DNA of 5,234 bases from an uncultured Gemmatimonadota bacterium (GTDB lineage: Bacteria > Gemmatimonadota > Gemmatimonadetes > Gemmatimonadales > Gemmatimonadaceae), in NCBI GenBank assembly GCA_946887155.1, contig CAMPKM010000249.1, forward strand, positions 1 to 5,234, written 5' to 3'. The notes under the pieces were generated by a model that worked only from the letters and a program-made list of their open reading frames with translations, did no database searches and was not told where the DNA came from. The position numbers and the translations under genes were made by a program. Below, piece by piece: positions 1 to 5,234 of this stretch. Positions within the stretch are counted from its first letter, which is position 1; each line of letters begins with the position of its first letter.

Positions 1-1189
1 TCGTCACACGGTCGAACAGGCAGCCGCCCATGAAGAAACCGCCGTAGTGTTCTTCGATGGTGAGCGACCGGCCATCCACGACCAGGTCCGCGCCTTCGGC
101 AACGCCGATGCCAACGTAGTCCGCGACGCGATCCCGGTGCGCCGCGGTGACGAGCGGGCCCATGTCCATGCCGTCGGTCGTGGACGGTCCGATGCGCAGC
201 GTGCGCACCCGTTCGGCCAGGCGGGATTGGAGCATATCACCGACGCTGTCGCCGACGGCTACCGCCACCGAGACAGCCATGCACCGTTCACCCGCCGACC
301 CGAACGCGGCGCCGATGAGCGCGTCGACCGCCAGGTCGACATCCGCGTCAGGCATGACGACGAGATGATTCTTGGCGCCGCCCATGGACTGGACGCGCTT
401 TCCGTGCGCTGCCGCTGTGGCGTAGATGTGTTTCGCGACCGGCGTCGAACCGACGAAGGAAATCGCCTCGATTCCAGGATGGGTCAGGAGTGCATTCACC
501 GAATCCGCGCCGCCGTGCAGCACGTTCAGTACGCCGGGAGGAGCACCCGCCTCAACGAGCAGTTCGGCGAGACGCACCGGACAGGACGGATCTTTCTCCG
601 ACGGCTTGAGGATGAATGCGTTGCCGCAGGCAATTGCCGGAGCGAGCATCCACAACGGGACCATCGCGGGGAAGTTGAACGGCGTGATGCCGGCGACGAC
701 GCCTAACGGCTGGCGCAGCGAGTACATGTCGACGCCGGTGGACACGCCGCTGGAAAACTCACCCTTCAGCAGGTGCGGGATTCCGCAGGCAAACTCCACC
801 ACTTCCATGCCGCGCTGTACTTCACCGCGGGCGTCGTTGAGCACCTTGCCATGCTCGCTCGCGATGAGCGTCGCCAGTTCGGTCGCGTTGGTTTCCAGGA
901 GTTCGCGATACCGGAACATGACGCGCCCGCGACGCAGCGGCGACCAGGATGACCACTCGGCGAACGCCTTCGCGCCTGACGCGATCGCGGCATCGACCTC
1001 GGCCGGACTGGCGAACGGCACCTCGCCGGTCAGTGCGCCCGTCGACGGATTCCAGACCTGGCCGCTGCGGCCGGACGTGCCGGCGCGACGCTCCCCGTGA
1101 AGGAAGTGTGGTATTTCCGCGGCGTGGGTCGCCGGAGACTTTGGCTTTCCGGTGTCGATTGCTGCACGTGCTACGGGTCCTGCCGCCAT
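1..1189 (-). CDS. mmsA: Methylmalonate-semialdehyde dehydrogenase (CoA-acylating), 3' end outside window
   Basis: This cytoplasmic aldehyde dehydrogenase family enzyme oxidises methylmalonate or malonate semialdehyde with NAD+ and CoA to propanoyl-CoA or acetyl-CoA plus CO2, in valine, beta-alanine and inositol breakdown. I translated 396 codons from ATG at 1189. Visible are TPFNFPAMVPLWM with the oxyanion Asn172, the cofactor motif FVGSTPVAKHIY, GGAKNH with Asn274, and FGSAGERCMA with catalytic Cys303. Most hydrolytic aldehyde dehydrogenases carry a general-base Glu where this protein has Asn274; its absence, with the GGAKNH and GERCMA wording, is typical of the CoA-dependent MMSDH branch. 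Family members are about 490-500 residues, so roughly the last 100 are missing. The N-terminus has about 25 extra Ala/Pro-rich residues before the usual IPHFLHG start. No good internal start replaces it, and ATG 1189 has a Shine-Dalgarno match. It is third in a minus-strand unit, 30 bases after a lipoprotein gene. Activity on other semialdehydes cannot be excluded. Confidence 0.93.
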   Translation of the reverse strand, partial: MAAGPVARAAIDTGKPKSPATHAAEIPHFLHGERRAGTSGRSGQVWNPSTGALTGEVPFASPAEVDAAIASGAKAFAEWSSWSPLRRGRVMFRYRELLETNATELATLIASEHGKVLNDARGEVQRGMEVVEFACGIPHLLKGEFSSGVSTGVDMYSLRQPLGVVAGITPFNFPAMVPLWMLAPAIACGNAFILKPSEKDPSCPVRLAELLVEAGAPPGVLNVLHGGADSVNALLTHPGIEAISFVGSTPVAKHIYATAAAHGKRVQSMGGAKNHLVVMPDADVDLAVDALIGAAFGSAGERCMAVSVAVAVGDSVGDMLQSRLAERVRTLRIGPSTTDGMDMGPLVTAAHRDRVADYVGIGVAEGADLVVDGRSLTIEEHYGGFFMGGCLFDRVT

Positions 1190-1205
1190 CCTCTCTCCGT
1201 GAGAG
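1190..1205 (-). promoter_or_regulatory. mmsA ribosome binding site inside a small hairpin
   Basis: On the minus strand the bases before the mmsA ATG read CTCTC ACGGA GAGAG G ATG. GGAG (1198-1195) is a Shine-Dalgarno match 5 bases from the start codon and supports the start at 1189. The same bases can form a 5-bp stem (CTCTC with GAGAG, two possible registers), which would partly hide the site. The upstream stop codon (1222-1220) lies 14 bases before the stem, so ribosomes ending there could open it. The sequence match is seen; the regulatory effect is inferred. Confidence 0.6.
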
Positions 1206-1219
1206 CGTTGCGTCCCAAC

Positions 1220-1993
1220 TTATCGCGGACGCAACCTGCTGAAAGAGGACGTTGGCGGTCTCGCATCTTCCGCTTCGTTGGCATCCGCGGCGGCAGCCTG
1301 GAGCAACTGAACGAGCGCAAGGTTCCATGGCTGTACGCGCCCATCCACCAGTGCAGTGGCCTGCACACCTTCCGGCGACCGGCTGTAAATCCGCTGGAAG
1401 ACAACCAACGCCGCCAGGTAGGTGCCCATTTCGGACGGGTGAAACCCATCAGGACCGTAGAGCGGAAGCGTCGAGTCCCGCTCCCAGGCCTTCTGCCACG
1501 CTTCCCCGGCCGGCGCGAACAATCCGTTGATCGCGATCGCCGCGGAGCGGTAGGAGTCTGCGACGTTCGGGAAATCGAACAGCCGGTCGTCCTGCGGCCA
1601 TACGCCGTACATGATGGGCGTGGCGCCATTTTCGTCGATCATTTCATCGAATACCGTGGCCCACGTGATCAGGTCCACCTTGCTGGCGGCGAGGGCCGAG
1701 GGCCCCTGCTGCATAACGACGAAATCCCAGTCCTCCTCCTCGAGCGCGGTCACGGCCTGGCGAAAATCGTAGTGGTCCTCGAGCGCGAAGTCGGGGTACG
1801 CGATCGGGTAGCAGTAACACTGCTGGGCTCCGGCCGAACTGGCGAGCTGCGCGACCGTCCTCGGGAGGTCGTTGAAGTACGTGAGGCTGTTGCCGATGAA
1901 GAGGACCTTCAGCGCACCCTCCGGCACGTCCGGTGCCGTTCCAAGTGAGCAGGCGCTCAGCGCGAGCAAGGCGAAAAGCCGGATCGTTTTCAT
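1220..1993 (-). CDS. SGNH/GDSL-like hydrolase lipoprotein, catalytic residues intact (copy B)
   Basis: This is a 257-residue predicted lipoprotein of the SGNH hydrolase superfamily, probably an esterase or acylhydrolase anchored by lipid in the periplasm or outer membrane. The N-terminus MKTIRLFALLALSAC is a short lipoprotein signal with lipobox LSAC and modified Cys15. Block I is FIGNSLTYFNDLP (residues 32-44) with nucleophile Ser36. LEDHY at 71-75, WDFVVMQQGPSAL at 89-101 and PAGEAW at 161-166 follow. Block V is YGPDGFHPSEMG (179-190), giving the Asp182-x-x-His185 pair. This resembles the GNSL-type families near DUF4886. At position 68 there is Asp where such families, as I recall them, usually have the block II Gly of the oxyanion hole. 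The start overlaps the upstream paralogue's stop as ATGA, and no Shine-Dalgarno sequence precedes it, so translation probably depends on coupling. The substrate is unknown; neighbouring mmsA does not identify it. Confidence 0.85.
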   Translation of the reverse strand: MKTIRLFALLALSACSLGTAPDVPEGALKVLFIGNSLTYFNDLPRTVAQLASSAGAQQCYCYPIAYPDFALEDHYDFRQAVTALEEEDWDFVVMQQGPSALAASKVDLITWATVFDEMIDENGATPIMYGVWPQDDRLFDFPNVADSYRSAAIAINGLFAPAGEAWQKAWERDSTLPLYGPDGFHPSEMGTYLAALVVFQRIYSRSPEGVQATALVDGRVQPWNLALVQLLQAAAADANEAEDARPPTSSFSRLRPR

Positions 1994-2811
1994 CGGAGGT
2001 ACGAGGACGAGAGGTAGGGAAGCGAAAGGAGCGAGACGCCACCGGGTAGGTACCGCCCATCGGCCAGAAAGTGCGGTCGGGCCGCCTCGCCGGCATTGGC
2101 AGCAGCGGCAGCGTCCTGGAGAATCTGCACTTGTGAAATCGGCCAGGACTGAACCTGGTCGTTCACGATCGCGGGAAACTGCCCACCCACGGGTGAGCGG
2201 CCGTAGATCCGCTGGAAAATGACCAGCGCCGCGAGGTAGCTCCCCATTTCCGACGGGTAGTAACCGTTAGGCCCGTAGAAGGGGAGCGTGGCATCGTGCT
2301 CCCAGGCAAGCAGCCACGCCTCGCCCGCCGGCGCGAGCAGCGCTCCGACCGAATCGGCAACGACGCGATACGCCTCGATGACCGCGGGAAAGTCGAACGG
2401 CCGGTCCTGGGCCGGCCATGGCAGGTAGAGGATCGTTTGCGCACCACGCTCACGGATGACCTCCGCAAAGTCACTCGCACCCTTCAGCAAACGCTCGCGG
2501 CTTTCAGGGAGCGCCGATGGACCCTGCTGCAGGACGACGAAGTCCCAATCCTCACTGTCCAGCGCGAGCAGCGCATTGCCGGCGGCGTAGTGATCATCGA
2601 GCTCGTAATCCTGGTAGGCGACCGATACGCAGTAACAGGCGGGCAGTCCACCGGAGATCGCGAGTTGCGCAACTGTACGCGGAAGATCATGGGCGTCGAT
2701 CAGACTACTGCCGATGAAGGGGACTTTGGTGGAGTCATCCGGTGAGACCGGATCGGTAGAGAGCGAGCAGGCGCCGAGGGCAACCAGGCCGATCAGACGA
2801 ACGAAGTTCAT
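1256..2811 (-). repeat. Tandem gene duplication (two SGNH-like lipoprotein units)
   Basis: Unit A is 2811-2074 and unit B is 1993-1256, each 738 bases (246 codons), colinear without insertions or deletions. The strongest stretches are NDLPRTVAQL/HDLPRTVAQL (41-50), WDFVV-QQGPSAL (89-101), PAGEAW (161-166) and PSEMG-YLAALV-FQRIY (186-203). Divergence of over 40% at the protein level says the duplication is old, yet both frames have stayed open. Confidence 0.85.
1990..2811 (-). CDS. SGNH hydrolase-like lipoprotein with degenerate active site (copy A, probable pseudoenzyme)
   Basis: This 273-residue predicted lipoprotein is a tandem paralogue of the next gene: the two align with no gap over residues 1-246, about 57% identical by hand count. 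The signal peptide ends in lipobox LGAC (Cys15). Ser36 is kept, but block I reads GSSL instead of GNSL, and block V reads GPNGYYPSEMG, so Asp182 has become Asn and His185 has become Tyr. The flanks of block V (PSEMG-YLAALV-FQRIY) are conserved, so the fold is probably intact while the usual Ser-His-Asp chemistry should be lost. The reading frame is open without frameshift, which argues against a decaying pseudogene. It has a private C-terminal extension (about 247-273, ending LPYLSSSYLR) absent from copy B. It appears to be first in the minus-strand unit. No Shine-Dalgarno sequence is seen before ATG 2811. It could be a binding, scaffold or regulatory protein, or an enzyme with altered chemistry; function is unknown. 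Confidence 0.82.
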   Translation of the reverse strand: MNFVRLIGLVALGACSLSTDPVSPDDSTKVPFIGSSLIDAHDLPRTVAQLAISGGLPACYCVSVAYQDYELDDHYAAGNALLALDSEDWDFVVLQQGPSALPESRERLLKGASDFAEVIRERGAQTILYLPWPAQDRPFDFPAVIEAYRVVADSVGALLAPAGEAWLLAWEHDATLPFYGPNGYYPSEMGSYLAALVIFQRIYGRSPVGGQFPAIVNDQVQSWPISQVQILQDAAAAANAGEAARPHFLADGRYLPGGVSLLSLPYLSSSYLR

Positions 2812-2973
2812 GCGTTTGATGGTGGGTGATTTTGCGGCGACGCCAACGTAGGACGTTTCTGCGTGGACGCACGGAGAATGTGCTGGAGGGTTCGCGAGTC
2901 AGGTCCGAACGACGGTGTATCGCGCTTCGAACCGGACCCGAACAAATGCCAAAAAGAACAGTCCGAAATTGGG

Positions 2974-2988
2974 CTGGATCCGGTCCAG
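2974..2988. repeat. Short inverted repeat CTGGA-N5-TCCAG
   Basis: CTGGA (2974-2978) and TCCAG (2984-2988) are perfect 5-base inverted repeats around TCCGG. It lies about 80 bases upstream of the candidate gyrA promoter and could be a binding site for a dimeric regulator or a chance match. The symmetry is seen directly; function is not established. Confidence 0.3.
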
Positions 2989-3010
2989 AATCGGTGATCG
3001 TTCGACCCTC

Positions 3011-3028
3011 GTCAAACTGCAATCTGAC
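3011..3028. repeat. 18-base imperfect dyad GTCA-N3-TGCA-N3-TGAC
   Basis: The stretch GTCAAACTGCAATCTGAC is symmetric at 14 of 18 positions, with perfect outer GTCA/TGAC arms and a palindromic TGCA centre. Its centre is about 37 bases upstream of the centre of the dyad over the candidate -35 box. Size and spacing suit a helix-turn-helix dimer operator, but no regulator gene is in the window to link it to. Confidence 0.35.
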
Positions 3029-3048
3029 AACGACTTAGAACCAGAATT

Positions 3049-3063
3049 TGTGATTGATTCACA
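3049..3063. promoter_or_regulatory. Inverted repeat TGTGA-N5-TCACA over the gyrA -35 box
   Basis: TGTGA (3049-3053) and TCACA (3059-3063) form a perfect inverted repeat around TTGAT. The half sites equal those of CRP/FNR-family consensus sites, but those use a 6-base spacer and this has 5, so a canonical CRP site is not supported. It overlaps the whole candidate -35 hexamer (3054-3059), a position where a bound protein would normally block RNA polymerase. The repressor reading is inference. Confidence 0.35.
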
Positions 3064-3082
3064 GGGTTCAATCCGCTAGATT
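3054..3082 (+). promoter_or_regulatory. Candidate sigma70-type promoter for gyrA
   Basis: TTGATT (3054-3059) matches TTGACA at 4 of 6 positions and TAGATT (3077-3082) matches TATAAT at 4 of 6, including the key first two and last bases, with an optimal 17-base spacer. Transcription would start near 3089 and give a leader of about 40 bases before ATG 3130. It lies in the most A+T-rich part of the intergenic region and points at the only downstream gene. Confidence 0.55.
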
Positions 3083-3087
3083 CGGGG

Positions 3088-3102
3088 GGCCGCGCGACGG
3101 CC
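3088..3102 (+). other. GC-rich hairpin in the predicted gyrA leader
   Basis: GGCCG (3088-3092) and CGGCC (3098-3102) can pair as a 5-bp all-GC stem with loop CGCGA, extended by a G-U pair (3087 with 3103). It sits at or just after the predicted transcription start. It could protect the 5' end of the mRNA or affect early elongation. No U-run follows, so it is not an intrinsic terminator. The pairing is seen; the role is inferred. Confidence 0.35.
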
Positions 3103-3129
3103 TGGAAACACGAACCCGATCGAGACCCC

Positions 3130-5234
3130 ATGACGGCCCCAAATCAGCGCGAGCGGATCCTTCCGCGCCTCATCGACGAGGAGATCAAGGAATCGTTCAT
3201 CAACTACTCGATGAGCGTCATCGTCGCCCGGGCGCTGCCTGATGTGCGCGACGGATTGAAGCCGGTGCACCGCCGGATCCTTTACGCGATGAACGACCTG
3301 GGGCTCGTGCCCGGTCGGCCGTACAAGAAGTCCGCGACCGTCGTCGGCGACGTACTCGGCAAGTATCACCCGCACGGCGACTCGCCCGTGTACGAGGCGA
3401 TGGTGCGCATGGTGCAGGATTTTTCGCTGCGCTATCCGCTGGTGGACGGCCAGGGAAATTTCGGTTCGCCTGACGGTGACGCGGCGGCGGCGTATCGCTA
3501 CACCGAAGCGAAGCTCATGCCGCTGGCGATGGAGATGCTGGCGGACATCGACAAGAACACGGTCGATTTCGCGCCGAACTTCGACGATCACCTCACCGAG
3601 CCAAAAGTTCTTCCCGCCTCGGTGCCCAACCTGCTGGTGAACGGTTCGTCAGGTATCGCGGTGGGTATGGCGACGAACATTCCGCCGCACAACCTGCGCG
3701 AGATCGTGGCGGCGACGCTGCTGCTCATCGACAATCCGGAGGCGACGGTCGAGGATCTGGCGAAGCTGATCAAGGGCCCTGACTTCCCGACCGGTGGCTT
3801 CATCTACGGCCGGGCGGGGATCAAGGATTACCAGACGACGGGGCGCGGCAAGATCGTCATGCGCGCACGCGCGGTCATCGAGGAGAAAGAATCGAGCGGC
3901 CGCTCCCAGATTGTGATCACTGAAGTCCCGTACCAGGTGAACCGCGCCGAGCTGGTGAAGTCGATCGCCGAGTTGACGAGGGAGAAGAAACTCGAGGGCA
4001 TCAGTGATCTGCGTGACGAATCGAGCGATACGACGCGGATCGTGATCGAGCTCAAGCGCGACGCCATCCCGCGCGTAGTGCTCAACCAGCTCTACAAGCA
4101 CACGACGATGCAGTCGTCGTTTGGCGTGATCATGCTGGCGTTGGTGCCCGATGCGCGTACGCGGCAATTGGTGCCGAAGGTCATGCCTTTGCGCGAGTGC
4201 CTGGTGCACTACATCGCGCACCGGCACGAAGTCATCGTCAGGCGGGCGCAATACGAGATCGACAAGGCGCTCGAACGCGAGCACCTCCTCGAGGGGCTCA
4301 AGATCGCCGTCGACAACATCGACGAGGTGATCAGGATCATCCGCAAGGCGGACGACCCGCAGGTCGCCGGCACCCAGTTGCAGAAGAAGTTCAAGCTGTC
4401 CGAAAAGCAGGCCGACGCGATCCTGAACATGCGCCTGGCGCGGCTGACGGCGCTGGAAGTCGACAAGATCGAGGAAGAACTCAAGGACGTGCGCTCCGAG
4501 ATCAAGGGCCTGCGCGCGCTGCTGGAGTCGAAGCCAAAGCGGATGGCGCTGATGAAGTCGGAGCTGACGCGGATCGTGGAGAAGTACGGCGACGAGCGGC
4601 GTACGGAGATCACCAGCGACCAGGGCGATTTCACGATCGAGGACCTGATCGCCGAAGAAGACATGGTGGTCACGGTTTCCCACTCCGGCTACATCAAGCG
4701 GACGTCGATCACGACCTATCGCCGGCAGCGCCGCGGCGGCAAGGGACTGACCGGACAGGAGTTGCGCGATGAGGATTTTGTCGAGCGGATGTACGTCGGC
4801 TCGACGCATGACTACATCCTCGTCTTCACCAACGACGGCCGGTGCTACTGGCTCAAGGTCTACGAAATCCCGCAGGCGGGACGGGCGACCAAGGGCAAGC
4901 CGATCGTCAACCTGATCAACGTGTCACCAGACACGCAGATCCAGGCGATGGTGTTCGTGCGCGAGTTCAAGGAGGACGAGTACCTGCTGTTCTGCACCCG
5001 CAACGGCACGATCAAGAAGACGCGCCTGTCCGAATACTCCAATGTGCGCACCGTCGGTATCAAGGCGATCAAGATCGACAAGGACGATGAGCTGATCGAG
5101 GTTGCGGTGACGTCGGGCAACAACGACATCGTGATCGCGACGAAGCACGGATTGTCGATCCGGTTCCACGAGAGCGACGTGCGCGAGATGGGGCGGGACA
5201 CGACGGGCGTGAAGGGGATCGAGCTCTCGAAGGA
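3130..5234 (+). CDS. gyrA: DNA gyrase subunit A, 3' end outside window
   Basis: GyrA is the DNA breakage-reunion subunit of the A2B2 gyrase that introduces negative supercoils using ATP bound by GyrB. From ATG 3130, 701 codons are present; full proteins are usually 800-880 residues. The opening (about 18-50: [22 protein letters not shown], then [16 protein letters not shown]) is the classic GyrA/ParC start. The winged-helix motif [17 protein letters not shown] is followed by RYTE with catalytic Tyr124 (Tyr122 in E. coli). A coiled-coil tower arm follows the [13 protein letters not shown] segment from about residue 360. The GyrA box QRRGGKG at 533-539 marks gyrase rather than topoisomerase IV, and C-terminal pinwheel blade motifs follow (GRATKGK at 584-590, GIKAIKI, and GVKGIELS at the edge). 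Quinolone-region positions equal to E. coli 83, 84 and 87 are Ser85, Pro86 and Glu89. No clear Shine-Dalgarno sequence precedes the start, but an in-frame stop at 3055 and no other start support it. gyrB is not adjacent. Confidence 0.98.
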   Translation, partial: MTAPNQRERILPRLIDEEIKESFINYSMSVIVARALPDVRDGLKPVHRRILYAMNDLGLVPGRPYKKSATVVGDVLGKYHPHGDSPVYEAMVRMVQDFSLRYPLVDGQGNFGSPDGDAAAAYRYTEAKLMPLAMEMLADIDKNTVDFAPNFDDHLTEPKVLPASVPNLLVNGSSGIAVGMATNIPPHNLREIVAATLLLIDNPEATVEDLAKLIKGPDFPTGGFIYGRAGIKDYQTTGRGKIVMRARAVIEEKESSGRSQIVITEVPYQVNRAELVKSIAELTREKKLEGISDLRDESSDTTRIVIELKRDAIPRVVLNQLYKHTTMQSSFGVIMLALVPDARTRQLVPKVMPLRECLVHYIAHRHEVIVRRAQYEIDKALEREHLLEGLKIAVDNIDEVIRIIRKADDPQVAGTQLQKKFKLSEKQADAILNMRLARLTALEVDKIEEELKDVRSEIKGLRALLESKPKRMALMKSELTRIVEKYGDERRTEITSDQGDFTIEDLIAEEDMVVTVSHSGYIKRTSITTYRRQRRGGKGLTGQELRDEDFVERMYVGSTHDYILVFTNDGRCYWLKVYEIPQAGRATKGKPIVNLINVSPDTQIQAMVFVREFKEDEYLLFCTRNGTIKKTRLSEYSNVRTVGIKAIKIDKDDELIEVAVTSGNNDIVIATKHGLSIRFHESDVREMGRDTTGVKGIELSK

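Larger units (their letters stand above)
2812..3129. other. Divergent intergenic region between the lipoprotein unit and gyrA
   Basis: This 318-base region separates two divergent genes and must hold both start regions. The part nearest gyrA (about 2941-3082) is clearly richer in A+T than the genes, as expected for promoter DNA. A gyrA promoter candidate and four short dyads are listed separately. For the minus-strand unit I find only a weak match (TTGTTC - 18 - GATACA, read on the minus strand between about 2947 and 2918), too poor to call. Short open frames here lack ribosome sites and recognisable protein character. Confidence 0.7.

Noticed and set aside
47..1100. Overlapping plus-strand open frames opposite mmsA (about 219 and 224 codons)
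   Set aside because: The minus strand encodes a continuous, motif-complete aldehyde dehydrogenase over the same bases; the plus frames look like shadows.
1191..1205. An intrinsic terminator between the lipoprotein pair and mmsA
   Set aside because: The stem is only 5 bp, is followed by the mmsA start codon and has no U-run on the minus-strand transcript.
1097..1948. A 283-codon plus-strand open frame opposite the lipoprotein and start of mmsA
   Set aside because: It runs antisense to a gene with clear SGNH motifs and a lipobox; its Arg/Val/Gly-rich product shows no motif, so it is a high-GC shadow frame.
1994..2003. GGAGGTACGA as a Shine-Dalgarno sequence
   Set aside because: It is on the plus strand while the gene starting at 1993 is on the minus strand; the minus-strand transcript has the complementary pyrimidines there.
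1990..2811. Copy A as a plain pseudogene
   Set aside because: The frame is intact, longer than its partner, with lipobox and structural motifs conserved and no gaps in 246 residues; only catalytic positions are changed.
2735..3038. Small open frames in the divergent intergenic region, on both strands (70 and 95 codons)
   Set aside because: No ribosome site, strongly Arg/Ser-rich, overlapping the predicted promoter region and the start of copy A; nothing supports a real small protein.
3049..3063. A true CRP/FNR binding site
   Set aside because: The half sites fit but the spacer is 5 and not 6 bases, and outer bases do not continue the symmetry; kept only as an unassigned dyad.
3649..4809. 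A 386-codon open frame on the minus strand opposite gyrA
   Set aside because: It lies wholly inside an unmistakable gyrA, its product is rich in Arg, His, Leu and Asp as expected from reading GC-biased codons backwards, and it has no recognisable domain.

Overview
The window is a high-GC bacterial chromosome segment holding four protein genes in two divergent blocks. No tRNA, rRNA, CRISPR array, insertion sequence or prophage part is visible. Codon use is strongly GC-rich, which produces long spurious open frames opposite the real genes. The organism is most likely a Gram-negative-type bacterium, since two proteins carry a lipobox signal peptide. The GyrA N-terminus and the GNSLTYFNDLP-type hydrolases remind me of Gemmatimonadota or a related soil/aquatic phylum, but that is recollection of family resemblance, not a search result.

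Minus strand, 2811 down to 1: a compact three-gene unit. The first two genes (2811-1990 and 1993-1220) are tandem paralogues encoding small lipoproteins of the SGNH/GDSL hydrolase superfamily. They overlap by ATGA and align without gaps for 246 residues (about 57% identical by hand count). The downstream copy keeps the catalytic Ser36, Asp182 and His185. The upstream copy keeps Ser36 but has Asn182 and Tyr185, so it looks like a pseudoenzyme. After a 30-base gap comes mmsA, a CoA-acylating methylmalonate-semialdehyde dehydrogenase, cut by the window's left edge. Its Shine-Dalgarno sequence lies in a small hairpin just past the upstream stop codon, which suggests translational coupling.

Intergenic 2812-3129: a 318-base divergent region with no credible gene. 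It holds a good sigma70-like promoter candidate pointing to gyrA (TTGATT - 17 - TAGATT) and several short dyads, one overlapping the -35 box and one in the predicted leader.

Plus strand, 3130 to the right edge: gyrA, DNA gyrase subunit A, complete at its N-terminus through the GyrA box and part of the C-terminal pinwheel, and cut at residue 701.

The two blocks have no obvious functional link: gyrA is housekeeping, while the minus unit joins valine/propanoate-type catabolism with surface or periplasmic esterase-like lipoproteins. The most distinctive signal is the active/inactive hydrolase pair.
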